From: Zarea fungicola | Lineage: Eukaryota > Ascomycota > Sordariomycetes > Hypocreales > Cordycipitaceae | Assembly (NCBI GenBank): GCA_900169235.1 | Contig: FWCC01000322.1 | Location: forward strand, 30,726 to 94,725 | Direction: 5' to 3' | DNA length: 64,000 bases | Shown: positions 11,882 to 23,892 of the stretch, in pieces | Numbering within the stretch: position 1 is the stretch's first letter | How the letters are laid out: each line of letters opens with the position of its first letter | Made by a program: the position numbers and the translations under genes | Notes under the pieces: model-generated | What the model was told of the DNA's origin: nothing | The model's input: only the letters and a program-made list of their open reading frames with translations | Database searches by the model: none

Positions 11882-12796
11882 GAGGAGGATGTCTGCTGTG
11901 CAGTATTGGGAGGTAGAGGTCAGGTCTATCAGAAGCGCGCATAAACACTCAGTTGGACTTTTTGGATGTTTTTGGATTTTCTTTTACTATTTTTTCTGTA
12001 TTTATTACGATGGCATTGGCATCCCAGCTAGCAATATCATATCAGCGTCCATGCTTGACTTGCATGTCTTCCGCCAGGACACGGCGATGCATGTGCGCTT
12101 ACACGCAGATGCTTAACCCTGGGCGAGGTCAAATAGTTGGAAGCTGTGGCTGAACCCTTGATGCCCAATGTGCATGGAGAAACATTAGTGATAACGTTTT
12201 CACGCCACTAGGCTGAATGCTCTAAATATGTTCTCGGCATTCTGCGTCGCCGGATTGACCAGCTTCTAGTGGAGCAAGCCACAGCGCCAGCGTCACCCCA
12301 GTTGCTGCCCCCCCGGTCCTTTCAGAAGTCGTCCTCGCCGTGGGCAGCTCTCCACTATCCGAGCCAGCCCGCCCAGCACAGCCCGTTGCACTATCCTTCT
12401 TCCTTTGTCTGTTTATTTTACTCTTCATCTTTAAATGGCCCTTGCCTGGCCGATGCGAATGCCAATCATCGCAATCGACCAACAGCGGATAAAAGGAGCA
12501 TTCTTCTCCTCTGGCCACTGCCCGACGCCCCTCACCTCCAGCGCAGGCTAGCGGCCTGTAGCCGCCGAGCAATTCGAGCCCCGGCGTCCGACACTGGGCG
12601 ATCCAACGGCGACCTTGATCAGCGCTAGCCATCATCACTGACTCTTGCTCGCCGGTTTTGTTTTTATCGGCAACTCTTCATCCCTTCCAGCGTTGCTGCC
12701 GTTTCAATCGATAAATTTCCCGTTGCGCTGGCGCTACCATCGTGAGCTGGTTGTGTCCTGCCGACAAGGAGGACTACCGTCCAAGCCTCGCCCATC
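11882..12796. promoter_or_regulatory. 3' region of GH5 gene and long leader of BCK1
   Basis: A 915-bp stretch with no supportable gene. Pyrimidine-rich tracts at about 12300-12430 resemble a fungal promoter and 5' UTR. The open minus-strand frame at 12222..12638 has no recognisable domain. Confidence 0.35.
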
Positions 12797-15700
12797 ATGT
12801 ATCAGGGTGGTGGTCAAAGACATGTCTCTAACAACGACCCGAACCGGCCCTTTCAGGTGCCTCCACCTCCGCCGCCACTATCATCGCCTCCTATGGCTGG
12901 ACCACAAATGGGAGGCATGATGAACGTGCCTCCTCCACCGCCGCGATACCCTCCAGGAACCGCGACTGGTGTCATGATACCGCCGCCCCCGGGTCCTCCG
13001 CCAGGCAGCGCCCTCGCCCAGCAGCAGCAATCACAGCAGCCGACATGGCACGGCAACTACGGTCGCATGTACGACGGCCGATCGGGCTTCAGTCTTCCCC
13101 CGCCACCGCCGTCCGCGACGTCCCAGCACCAGCCCTACAACCCGAAGCTACATGCCCAGATGGCTGTGCGACAGCAATCCATGCCGATGCCTCCCCCGCC
13201 TCCGCCGAGCGACGCCATGAGCGCGACTTATATTCCAAGCGCCAACCCGTACGGCGAGGGAGTCGGCATACCTGGCTTCGGCGGCGAGGACCTTCTAGCC
13301 TTGGATGCTGCCGCCCTGGGGCTGTCGAGGTCCGAGAACGGCTCCGCGACGATGCTTGATGATCCCGCTGCAAGAGAAAAAATGTACCATAGTGCCGCCG
13401 TACAGGCTAGAGGCCTCTCTGCCTCGTCCAGCATGGCCAGCGCCGGGCTGATTCCACCGGATTTGATAGACCAGTGGCCGCTGGAAACGGTTCTTCACTG
13501 GTTGGTGCAAAACATGTTTTCCAGAGACTGGCAAGAGACCTTTCGCGCCCTGAATCTGCATGGACGACAGTTCCTCGAGCTCGGCGACCCCTACTTTCGC
13601 GGGAATAATAGCTATATGCATCAGCATGTCTACCCCCAGCTCGCGCAAGAGGTCACAAACCGGGGTGGCCAATGGAACCAGCAAGCAGAACGCGACGAGG
13701 GAAAGCGCATGAGGCGTCTGATTCGAATCATTGTGATAGGCAAACCTGTGGACCCGTCCAAATCTCACGGTAGACAGGACTCTACTAATAGTGGGCAAAG
13801 TACTACGCTGCACAGCGCCGGTACTGACCCGTCTGATTCTCCCAGTGTAGGCCTCATTCCTACGCCTTGTATTTTACTATGACCCGTAAATGCTAACAGC
13901 TGCCCAACTAGACCCCTCTTAACGCTCCTGGGCCTGGCTTCGCAGCCAGACGCTTCTCGCAAACGAGATCGACCACCATGCCGACCTTGACCAGTGGGAC
14001 AATGTCCAGCTCAGAGAGTGGCCATCGTCTTGCTCTGAAATTGTCTGAGAGTGATACCGGCCGGTCTGCAAACTCGGCCATGAAAAATGCATTAGGCGAA
14101 GGGCCCCATTTCCGTGTCACAACGCAGCGCTCTGATAGTCCAAGTGCAACCGGCAGCCCTGCTCCACAGCAAAACATGTTTACTTCCTCCAGTATGAGCG
14201 CGTCTCCCAGCTCTACCAAATTTGGCCACCGCTCAAGACAGAGTATAGATTCTACCTCTTCCAATGCTGCGATTTACGGTTCTGGTATCCCAGCTGATGC
14301 AGCCAACATGTTCAATCGAGGAATGAATATTGGAGAAATTGTTGGCGGTCGCACCGTCGATGGCCGCACTAGCCAATCTCCGAATGAGGCGGGTGAGCGC
14401 TCTGCAGGCACAGAGCCAGGCTCGGCAAAGGATTCAAAGAACTTTCTCAGCTTTCTGTCTCGTAAGAAGAAGCAGCGGGAGGAAGGTGCCATGCCGTCAC
14501 CTGAAGAGAGCGATTATCAACACTCGGACAGCGCTGTCAAGCCGCCGTCTGCACTCGGAATCCGCGAGATGCGTATGAGCGAGACGAAACTGGACCAGCA
14601 CGCCAACTACGACCTACTGAAGACCACTGCATCCAGCAAGCCAGTGAGGGTATTTGTTTTGGCAACGTTTGACTCGTGGAATTTTCGAATGTGTGACATC
14701 ACCACCACATCGACTGCATCAGATATCCGAAGAACAATTGGCCTAAACTTGGGATTAAGCAATTACGCCAATACCCGGCTCTTTGCAACAGAACTCGGAC
14801 AATTCCACCACAACGAAGCACTGGGAGACGAACAGATTGTCTCTCTGAAAGAGGTGCAATCCAAGACGGGGAGGACGCTAAAGTTTTTCGTTGACAACCG
14901 GGGAAATGCCAACGGTGCTGCTAGACCTGATACAGCCATGCTAACACCGAACAATCTGCCTCCCGGCATGGATGAGGAGGCGTATGAGAAGCTGAATGGC
15001 GGGCGCAAACGCTCCATTTCATCGCCACCAACGTCAAGGACGAATGACCCAGCGGAAAACAAGCCCGACGAACAGCCGCTATCACCAGAAGCCATTCAGT
15101 ATCGGGCCGAAATGGAACGCAAGCAGCGAGAGTATCTGGAGAAGCGCAAGCAGGCCAACAAAAAGGAGAGTCCCAATACATCGGAAGGAGCAGGCGGGTT
15201 CGGCATTGTTGGGCGAAACGTCGACTTTGATCAGCCGCGAGAATCACCCTTTGAGGACCGTAAGCACTCTGATCACCTATATCCACAGCGGAAACCACCG
15301 GCACCACCGAGTGACCCATCAGCCACCCTGATCAAGGCCAATTCACTGAGCAGAAAACCCGGACACAACATGCGCCATTCTGCGGGCAGTTCCGACGGAT
15401 TCCCCAGCCCCAGGCGCCTGGTCACGTCGCATACGGATCCTCAGGATGTCTCGAAGAGCCGTCAGGCTAGTGGCCAGTCGCTGAATGCATCTAGCGGTAT
15501 CGGCGGCGCTTTAGCAAGCATGGGCCGTCATATGGGTGCCATTGGCCAGTCCACTGCCAATGGACCACGCTCGGCTTCCAGCAACGCAGCCTTGCAGTCA
15601 GGTGGCTCTGCAAGTGGTGTCCAGCGCTCAGGTAAGATGGGATCACCGAATAGTACAAGGAAAGAAGCCGGGTCAGACGTAGCTCAGGCATCTGGAAGCT

Positions 15701-17853
15701 CGCGTAATATGACGTGGAGCCCAGGCAACATGTCGTTTGCAGTGCCTGACTATTCTCCCGGCGGGACGCCGGTTGTGAAGCCAAAGGGCGCTCAGGCTGA
15801 TGCGAAACCACAAGGTGTAGGAATGCAAACATCCTCCTCTTCCGAGCTGAGCCCCAGCACGCTCGCTCCAAAATCCTTTGACTGGAGTACGGCAACTGAT
15901 AATTCGACGCAATCTACGTTATCCAGCAATAGAGACTCTCACAAGAGCTCAGAGGTCAGTTTCTCCACGGCGACGATAGCAAGGTCCTCTGCCGCTCCAG
16001 CAGACGGTAGCGATGACTCGGACGACGATCTATTTGTGATTAAGCCGAAAGGATGGGACAAGGGTAAGAATCAGGCTGGACGCAGCAGCCTGCGGGCTTC
16101 AGACTCTCAGAGCAAACGATCAAGTATCATGGGGAATACACAGCGTTCAAAGAGCAAGGTACTCTCGGTATCGTTTCAATCCCCTCCGCAGGCCGGTACT
16201 CCAACCGATGTTACGGATGACCCTAGAAGTGCTGGCAGTTCTCGACGCACGCCGACAACCCCGGCATCAAGCACATGGGATTCAGATGACAAGGTGTCGC
16301 GGCGCAAATCATTTATTGAAAAGGACGTGTGGGCCAATCGTCCTCCTACTGACGCACTGCTCAACAACCTTGACGACTTCTTCCCCAACCTTGATCTTGA
16401 TGAGCCTGTGCTAGAGGACAGTGTTGCAATGACAGCCTCGCCTATCGCCACCGACGTCGAGGGATCTGGTCGCCAGCGCAGCGCGTCCAACAATTTGGGT
16501 GGTGATGAGCCTCCCCCGATGCCAGCGGCTATTCCGCCGTCAAGACAGCCGTCGCTCTATGGAGATGGGGATACGCTAGGATCGGACGAGTCGACGCTCA
16601 AGGCATCTGACCGGCCTCTGTCCTCACAGGGTGGCGGATCGAAGAACCTGCGACGGTCAGGTGGACTAGGCAGAATGAAGTCCATCAGAGAAGTGGCACG
16701 CGGAGCGCATGAAGCCAATAAGAGATTCACAACCATGTCGCAAAGCGCGGGCAAGAACAATTCGAATCTGCTGCGGCGAAAGAGCACCAAGATGTTTAAT
16801 GCCAATATTGTGCAAATCCGACCAGACCAGCGCGGCAGCGTCGCGATGCCGCACGGCGTACCGGACACGGCGCTCAAGCGACAAACCACGTTTCGCTGGT
16901 TCAAGGGTCAGCTGATTGGCAAGGGCACGTACGGTCGTGTGTACCTTGGTATGAATGCAACCACGGGAGAATTTCTGGCTGTCAAGGAGGTGGAGGTGAA
17001 TGCCAAGGCGGCCGGTGGTGACAAGAACAAGATGCGGGAGATGGTTGCTGCGCTGGATCAGGAGATTGACACGATGCAGCATCTGGATCACATCAACATT
17101 GTGCAGTACCTGGGTTGCGAGCGCAAGGAGACGAGCATCAGCATCTTTCTCGAGTATATTTCCGGTGGCAGCATCGGGTCATGCTTGCGGAAGCACGGCC
17201 GATTCGAGGAGTCGGTGGTGTCGTCGCTGACGCGGCAGACGCTGTCGGGGCTGGCGTATCTCCATCGCGAAGGCATCCTGCACCGCGATCTCAAGGCTGA
17301 CAACATCCTGCTGGATCTTGACGGCACGTGCAAGATTAGCGATTTTGGCATCTCGAAGAAGACGGACAACATCTACGGCAATGACAAGACGAATAACATG
17401 CAAGGGTCGGTGTTTTGGATGGCGCCCGAGGTGATTCGGTCGCAAGGGGAGGGATACAGCGCCAAGGTGGACATTTGGAGTCTGGGGTGCGTGGTACTGG
17501 AGATGTTTGCTGGCCGGCGTCCGTGGAGCAACGAAGAAGCGGTGGGAGCCATTTACAAGATTGCCAATGGAGAGATTCCGCCGATTCCCAAAGATGTGGA
17601 GGAGTCGATTCCACCATTGGCGGTGGCATTTATGGCGGATTGTTTCCAAGTGTAAGTGTTTTTCCCTTGTGTTTTTGACACGTGTGTGTATGTATGTGTG
17701 AAAGAAAAAGGGCTGACAATGAATAGTAATCCCTCGGAACGACCCACGGCAGAAGTCATGCTCTCACAACATCCATTTAGCGAGTGGGATCCAAACTACA
17801 ATTTCTATGATACGGAGCTGTATTCTAAAATCAAGGACTCTTACAAGTCTTAG
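12797..17853 (+). CDS. bck1: MAP kinase kinase kinase of the cell-wall-integrity pathway (BCK1/MCK1 type)
   Basis: Phosphorylates the MAPKK of the Pkc1-Bck1-Mkk1-Slt2/Mps1 cascade. Three exons: 12797..13846, 13912..17651 and 17727..17853; both introns restore the frame (SPS/TPLN and DCFQ/VNPSERPT). The protein is 1638 aa. An N-terminal polyproline region (about 10-140) precedes a SAM-like helical domain (about 227-295, WPLETVLHWLVQNMF) and an RA/ubiquitin-like domain (about 593-677, KPVRVFVLATFDSW). A long Ser/Pro-rich disordered region follows. The kinase domain starts near 1344, with IGKGTYGRVYLG, catalytic HRDLKADN (H at 1474), DFG at 1494, and GSVFWMAPEV. The last intron splits the end of the kinase domain, so an unspliced transcript would lose subdomain XI. 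Orthology follows from the domain order and the C-terminal kinase. Confidence 0.96.
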
Positions 17854-18423
17854 GGACGAGGTGTGCGGAGGCGGGTATATTTTTTGCAACACAGACGAAG
17901 AGTGGGTGTGGCACAGCGTTGATTGTACATGCAGCCTGTATGTATACTCTGGTTTGTTTATTGGTTTTTGTTTTATTGTATTTATTTTGGACAAAAAAGG
18001 CAGGAAAGCTGGGAATAACTCATATCGCAAATAATCCATTGTATTAGGAAACCTCGAAAGACTGTTTCATGTTCTTCTACGAAAGAAATATCCTCTGGCA
18101 TAGGACAGGTTGGTTATAAGAGACAGTTTCATTGCTAGCTTAGAGTGGCGGTCGCAAACCTTGAGGTCTGGTCGCAAAAGCTCTAAAGTTCCTCGGTCTT
18201 CTAAAGCAATTCTCCTACTAGATCATGTTTCCTGGTAGCGGAAACCTTGCGCACACGAGAACCTTGACCTCGCCTTTCAGCTAATCGAGCGCTGTAAATT
18301 TCGTAACCAACATTTCCATTTTAGCTAAAAGTCCAGGGTTGCGAAGAAATAATTTGATTGATGGAGTGAAAAATGCTCAAGATATATTATTAAATACCGT
18401 GTACACTTCCTCGGCTAGTACAT
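17854..18423. other. Convergent intergenic region of BCK1 and S9 peptidase
   Basis: 570 bp, A/T-rich, holding the 3' UTRs of both genes. No coding or RNA feature seen. Confidence 0.4.
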
Positions 18424-20460
18424 TCACTTGGCGGGCATATGCTCCTCCATCCAACTCACAAGACGATAGCAGAAGTCTATGTAAGCTGGAAACTTCCTTA
18501 CTCCGTGACCCTCCCCGGGATACTGAACAAAAACAGATTTAGTTCCATGCTCGACGAGCGCGCGATGGAACTGAAGAGCTTGTGTTGGAGGGGTGCATCG
18601 GTCCTCAGAACCGCATATTTGAAGTGTTGGTGTCTTGCATCTTGACGCGAATAGCAGAGGGCTTCGCTGAACGTACAAGCCATCCAAGGCATATGGTTTG
18701 CCATCGAGACCGAGAGAACAAAACTCGGGAATATTACAAGTCGTATGCATAGACACCCAGTCAGAAACAGGCGCAATAGGGACAGAGGCTGCGAAACGAG
18801 TCGTTTGCGTAACCAGCCAAGTAGACACGTATCCGCCATAGCTACCGCCGCAAACACCAAGCCTCTTTGGATCAACAACCCCCCTTTCAATTAGCGCATC
18901 AATACCAGACAGAAAGTCATTAGTATCTAAACCTCCCATATCTCCAAAGACTCTTTCAGCAAAGTCTTGTCCTCTTCCGGAAGAGCCTCGAGGGTTAGGA
19001 AATAACACGGCGTAGCCGCGAGCAACAAGAAGTGCAGTATGGCTGCCTCCAATCTGCCATTTGTTTCTAAAGGCCCATATCGGACCGCCATGTGCATAGA
19101 GCACTAGTGGGTATGGTTTCGAGCCTGTGTTTGGCAGTGCGAGAAGTCCCTCAATCTCAAGGCCATCAGGGGCCGTCCATCTCACTTCCTCAACAGGCCC
19201 AATCTTTGACCGAAGCCACGCACCGCCTTCATGGTCCAGTGTCGCAATGGTTCGGTATTCGCCCATATCTACAATGCCAATTTCGGGATAGCGTGTCCAA
19301 CTCTCACCAACAACTGCAAAAGAGTCCCCTGGCAGCAGACTTGCGTCTGGGTAATATGACCCACAGGTTTCTGCTGTGTCCCACAAAGTATGAGTTTTGT
19401 TATCTTGTACAGTAATGCTTCCAGCGACGGTTCGAAGTCCTCGGATGCCAATATAGAAGAGCTGCTCTTCATCTCGCCACTTCAACTGCGTGGTATCAAC
19501 TCCACAAGTGTCAAGTTTACTGGCGGTACCTTTACTGGCATCAATCAGTAGCACATCTCCAGCCATTATGCCGCGGTCGCTGCAAACTCCCGCCAATACT
19601 GCGAGGCGGGCGCCGGAGGGTGATGCTGCTGGGACTGCAAGTTGTCTCTTCGCACGGTACACAATACGAATACGTTCAGTGCCGGGCCCTCCTTCTGTTT
19701 CTGTAGGCATCAAAGCCAAAGCCGCATCGTACCAAGCACCTTCTCCTGGCTGCGCCGAAACTACCGCTGCAACTTGACTAGGGCCGCACCAAGTTGCCTC
19801 CCAGACATTCAATCCCACTCTGCTTACACGTCTGAGCTCAGTCTTGATGGTGTCATAAATCCACAAAGATCGATATGTGTCCGGTTTTGCTTCTCCTTCG
19901 ACTTCTGGCATCCACTCGGGGATCGACTCTTCTGGCCCTACCCCTATGCCTCCAGAACCTTGAGCCCCGGCCTTTTCGGCACCGTCACCAGCAACGCCGA
20001 TTAAAATTTCCGTACCATTCGGTGACCAGCTGATGTATTCAATGGTACCATCAATAGCGGCCGCTGGTTGAGCCTCTCCGAATTCACGATGTAGCAGGTA
20101 CAATTGAGACCGGCCCTTCTGTACCCTGTCAGATAAAAAGGCTATTGCCTTTCCATCGGGAGACCACTTGGGGCATCTGGCCTGCTGAGAGCCGCTTGTA
20201 AGAGCCCTGATCACCCCTGTCTTGACACTGGCTAGATAGATGTTGGAATTGGGAATCCCTGCAAGCTTTTCCCACGTCCCACCAGTAAACACGACTTGAT
20301 TGCCGTCAGGAGCAGCATCGATTTCCGCAGCAGAGAATGGCTTCCCGAACGCGGGAGCATGCAATTGATGGAAGTGTTCCTCTATTTCCTGCCAGAGGCA
20401 TGTCTTCCTGACATCCCGGGCGTTGTGCGCCATGGCTTCCGATATTGGTGGCTGCGCCAT
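18424..20460 (-). CDS. S9-family serine peptidase (acylaminoacyl-peptidase/DPP-like)
   Basis: Prolyl-oligopeptidase-superfamily enzyme, 678 aa, single exon, no signal peptide, so probably cytosolic. The N-terminal half is a beta-propeller (WSPDGKAIAFLSDR is a typical blade repeat). The C-terminal alpha/beta hydrolase domain carries the catalytic triad: Ser540 in GGSYGGY, Asp620 in CGSEDRCTPP and His652 in GEGHGVR. The oxyanion motif YAHGGPIWAFRNKW precedes it. Arrangement and length match S9C acylaminoacyl peptidases and fungal dipeptidyl-peptidase V-like proteins; the lack of a secretion signal argues against secreted DppV. A second in-frame ATG ten codons in could serve as start. The exact substrate is unknown. 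Confidence 0.9.
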   Translation of the reverse strand: MAQPPISEAMAHNARDVRKTCLWQEIEEHFHQLHAPAFGKPFSAAEIDAAPDGNQVVFTGGTWEKLAGIPNSNIYLASVKTGVIRALTSGSQQARCPKWSPDGKAIAFLSDRVQKGRSQLYLLHREFGEAQPAAAIDGTIEYISWSPNGTEILIGVAGDGAEKAGAQGSGGIGVGPEESIPEWMPEVEGEAKPDTYRSLWIYDTIKTELRRVSRVGLNVWEATWCGPSQVAAVVSAQPGEGAWYDAALALMPTETEGGPGTERIRIVYRAKRQLAVPAASPSGARLAVLAGVCSDRGIMAGDVLLIDASKGTASKLDTCGVDTTQLKWRDEEQLFYIGIRGLRTVAGSITVQDNKTHTLWDTAETCGSYYPDASLLPGDSFAVVGESWTRYPEIGIVDMGEYRTIATLDHEGGAWLRSKIGPVEEVRWTAPDGLEIEGLLALPNTGSKPYPLVLYAHGGPIWAFRNKWQIGGSHTALLVARGYAVLFPNPRGSSGRGQDFAERVFGDMGGLDTNDFLSGIDALIERGVVDPKRLGVCGGSYGGYVSTWLVTQTTRFAASVPIAPVSDWVSMHTTCNIPEFCSLGLDGKPYALDGLYVQRSPLLFASRCKTPTLQICGSEDRCTPPTQALQFHRALVEHGTKSVFVQYPGEGHGVRKFPAYIDFCYRLVSWMEEHMPAK

Positions 20461-21386
20461 GCTGTACTAAAAAAGGTGAAAAAATACAAGGAGAGAAGGA
20501 ATTGCTTGGTAGGTAATGCTGTCCTCACATGGTGGCGGCGGCTCCAAGTCTTTTTATAGACTTGGACAGAAAGAAACAGTTTTACCCCGCATCCATCAAC
20601 CAGCTAATACTATTAAGCTCGCGTGAGGTTCCAATAGTGTGTCACAATGCCCGATGACCAACATCGTTGAACCGCGAAAAATAGGTGGGTACGGATCAAG
20701 TTTCTGATTCCGTCTTCCGTCTCTTCTTTCATAACGCTGCGTTTTTTATTCCAGCTCCAATCGAATCTATGCTTTGGAGGAACATATAGATATAAAGGAA
20801 AGTAACAAGCCCATTACAGACTTAATTATTTTCGTAACTTGATGCAATTTTTCTGGAGGGCAAGTACCTGCAGAGACGTGTGTATACATGGTCGTACATT
20901 CCGCTCATGTGATGAGTGTCGTTTAGCAGCGCAGAGAAGGACTAGCTTCCAGTTTGAGTAAATTGATTTGATAGTGATCCTGTAGCTTGGTACTCTACGC
21001 AGTCATGAATTCTGGCAGGTTCGTATTTGAACAGTGACGAGTTAGTTGGACTATTGAGAGTCTAATGAGGACGAATGTAGAGTGGGTGGGTGGGTACGGC
21101 TAGAGGTCAGATCCGGCATCCGTCCTTCCTTTCATTTCATGTTCCAGAGTTAAAGCGGCACAGGAAGCCGCATTCTCCTGGACCTTGGCAAATTTATTGT
21201 TGAAGCAACAATTGTATTTGATATTGACAATTAATATCGAGAACTGACGACGAGGAAGATATCAGCTTTGGCAGTCTTGTGGTGTCATATGACGCAAAAC
21301 AAAAGAAAACAAATCAAGCTGTTGGAAAAATCCCATTTTATTTGATTCTGAGATCATGACGGCTTTCCACGTCATGTTTGGCTAGT
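20461..21386. other. Intergenic stretch, 926 bp
   Basis: Contains the 5' region of the S9 peptidase and the 3' region of the small secreted protein. No open frame with recognisable content. There is a short hairpin-like GATATT...AATATC sequence at about 21219-21238. Confidence 0.35.
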
Positions 21387-21860
21387 TTATATGTATTCCT
21401 TTGAAACAACAGTCATATCCATGCACACCGTAACATCCCAGGTCGGCTTTACCAACTCCATGCGGGCAGTGACATTCACATTCTTGCCATCCTCCTCCCA
21501 CGACGTGTACTGGTGCGTCATCCAGAATTCGTACGACTGCGAGGTCTGGTTCCAGGCGTTCATCTTGATGTACATCTTACTCGGGTTGTACGGAAGCTGG
21601 TGCTGGCACTCCACCCATTCACCGCGGAAGCCATATGCCAGGCAGTGAGCATCAAAGGTGTATGCCTTGGGCATGTAGTCGGCTGCTGCCGTCACAAATA
21701 GGTCCTGGCTGCACCCGGCCTTGCTGCAGTTTTGCTTCAGGCGTCTGACCTGCCATTTACCCAGGGCTCCCGGGCCGTCGGTGCCCTTGGCGAGAGTGGC
21801 GGGCGCCAGCACCAGAGAAGAGATGGCGAAAGACTGAAGAATGGTGTTGGCTTGATGCAT
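21387..21860 (-). CDS. Small secreted Cys-containing protein, function unknown
   Basis: 157-aa product starting at the ATG at 21860, chosen because it opens a clean signal peptide (MHQANTILQSFAISSLVLAPATLA). The open frame extends further upstream, but that part is not signal-like. The mature part has five cysteines (one CSKAGC pair) and N-glycosylation sequons at NCS, NQTS and NVTA, and contains aromatic-rich stretches such as YEFWMTHQYTSW. No family is recognised. Size, secretion signal and position beside two wall-glucan enzyme genes suggest an extracellular or wall-associated protein, possibly an effector-like one. Single exon; the upstream region is shared with the GH16 gene, which reads the other way. 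Confidence 0.6.
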   Translation of the reverse strand: MHQANTILQSFAISSLVLAPATLAKGTDGPGALGKWQVRRLKQNCSKAGCSQDLFVTAAADYMPKAYTFDAHCLAYGFRGEWVECQHQLPYNPSKMYIKMNAWNQTSQSYEFWMTHQYTSWEEDGKNVNVTARMELVKPTWDVTVCMDMTVVSKEYI

Positions 21861-22719
21861 TGTGTAGTCGATGATTGTGTTGGCTACGTAGAGGAGAGTT
21901 ACCCTGGAGTCTGGGTACCGTGCGCAGTGTAGAGTGCGTGTGTGGTTATACATGTGCAAGCACCCTCCACAATTCTGTAGTGGGTGCCCATCACCATCGC
22001 GACTGTCTTGGCCTGTCGGTGCCTTTAGTGATCCCGCATAATGACGGGGTGCCGACGCCGACGCCAATACTGGCCTTTCGGTGTCTTTGTGAGCCAGGAT
22101 AATGGCGGAGCGCCGAAGACAATAGCAAGGCTGATGGGCCTTGCTGCTCTTCTGCACATGGAGGCACTTTGCAACCGTTTTCCCACCTGTGGATCTTCAG
22201 CGTCGAACCCAAGTCAAGAGCGCCGTGTTGCCCAGCTGAGGCGACAGAGCCTCTGCCAAGGCAAAGCCCGCCGAAGAGATGCCATTGTGGAAGACAGAGT
22301 AACTTTCAACAAGGCTAAAACTTTAGCTTGTATTATATCCCTGTCAATGCAGGCCAGACCTGTGCAACTGCCTGGTCCGACGCCTGCTACCAATGCTTCG
22401 CCAAGAACAAAGTTGACCAAGTTCCTAGCACCGGCCAGGACGCGATGCTATGTTCCTTTTGTCTCCGGAATTTCCTTGTTTTGTCGGAGCTGTCCTTTTA
22501 TCTCGCAATGTGGATTGTGAAAAGGCTTTGATGATGGCGATAGTCGCTCCCCCACTTCTAACTCTGTCTGGGGGAGGTTCCAAGTGCGTCGTTTCTTGTC
22601 TTTAAGTTTGTACCTGCTCGTACCAACAGATGGATTTTTTTTGGCATCCCTTCTAATTAGTTTCATTAATGTACTAGTTCTCTCGGGAATATATTTCTCC
22701 CTTCTTCTTGTTTGTCACG
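21861..22719. promoter_or_regulatory. Divergent intergenic region with a duplicated imperfect palindrome
   Basis: An 859-bp spacer between the small secreted protein gene and the GH16 gene. It carries two imperfect copies of a GC-rich segment of about 45 bp (see the repeat entry at 22010). No supportable gene; the 159-codon frame at 22041 is low-complexity and unrelated to any family I know. Confidence 0.35.
22010..22118. repeat. Two imperfect copies of a ~45-bp partly palindromic element
   Basis: Copy 1 (about 22010-22058) and copy 2 (about 22072-22118) both begin GGCCT-TCGGTG-CTTT and pass through ATAATG-CGG. Each ends in a CGCCGA/TGCCGAC block partly complementary to its own start, so each could fold. 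Seen directly by eye; the function is unknown. Confidence 0.45.
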
Positions 22720-23892
22720 ATGCGCCCTTGCTCTGTGTACATGGGCGTAGCTTCATCTTTGACCTGGTCAGCTTCTGCCAAGGTTTACTCCCTTGCCGAC
22801 ACTTACAATGTAACCAACTTCTTCGACAAGTTTGACTTTTTTGAAGTATACAAATCCATTGTTTCTTCCTTCTCCGTGACTTATCTCAGTCTCTAACCTT
22901 GTCACAGAGTAAGTTTGGCACCGACGACAACAACAATGTTGATCCCACCAACGGCTACGTCAACTACAAGAACCGTAGCACAGCCTTTGCCAGCGGCCTT
23001 GTGCGGGAGTTAGATTCCGAGGTCTACATTGGCGTTGATCACACAAACATGAAATGGGGTGCCATTGGTGGTCGGCCGAGTGTGCGCCTTGAATCCAGGG
23101 ACGACTACCATCGGGGACTCCTCATTGCTCGCTTCACCCATCTCCCCAAGAGCGTCTGCGGCGCCTGGCCTGCTTTGTGAGTGATTCAAGATATATTATC
23201 TTTGTATATTCTTGCTCTTGTTATAACTTTCATGTAGTTGGTCCTATGGAAAGACAGTTGGCTGGCCCAAGGCGGCGAGATTGACATTTACGAAGGCTGG
23301 AATCTGAATACCGAAAACCATCCCACCTTCCATACGGGCGAGATATCGGACGTCGGTCAGTGTATCCTCGACTTGGATGGCACTGGTTTAGTTCTTGAAG
23401 ACAACTGTGCTCCGTCAAAGGGCAACACTGGCTGTAGTGTCGCCGATCAGAGCGGCCCGTGGGCCCTCGCAGAGGGCGGCATTTGTAAGTTTTCCATCTG
23501 CCCAGAGATTGGTTCTCTTCTAATCATGTTGCCAAATAGATGCTCTGGAGTGGACTCAGGATTACATGAAGATCTTCACGTTCCATTACAAGAGTGCCCC
23601 CGCCAACATTGACAGCCAGCACCCGGACACATCCACATGGGGCGAGCCAACGGCATATCTCAAGAACGACAGCTGCAACCTTGACAAGCACTTTGCTCCG
23701 CAAAAAATTATCCTCAACATTGATTTCTGCGGCGATGCGGCGGGAAATGCCATTCTTTGGAAGGAATGTCAAAGGAATACAGGCGTGGACTTCTGTGCCG
23801 CTTACGTCAAGAGGAACCCCGAGGCATTTAAGGATGTATATTTCAAGGTCCAGTCTATCCGCTACTTTGTCGAGGATGGTTTTTCTCAATAA
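22720..23892 (+). pseudogene. GH16 endo-beta-1,3(4)-glucanase-like gene with a 1-base frameshift
   Basis: Secreted mixed-linkage or beta-1,3-glucanase family. Exons: 22720..22845, 22908..23176, 23238..23484 and 23540..23892, all with GT-AG borders. The product starts with a signal-like MRPCSVYMGVASSLTWSASA and reads FFDKFDFF, then VDPTNGYVNYKN, then SVCGAWPAFW. In exon 3 the frame breaks near 23275 (WPKA...): one G appears to be missing from a G run. The next frame carries the catalytic motif GGEIDIYEGWN, with both GH16 glutamates, and continues to YALEWTQDYMKIF and the C-terminus. As written, translation ends at TGA 23305-23307 after 154 aa and loses the active site; without the lesion it would be about 331 aa. 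The rest looks well preserved, so either a recent loss or a sequencing error is possible. Confidence 0.72.

Noticed and set aside
22041..22520. 159-codon plus-strand frame upstream of GH16
   Set aside because: Low-complexity composition and overlap with the duplicated palindromic element; no recognisable protein feature.
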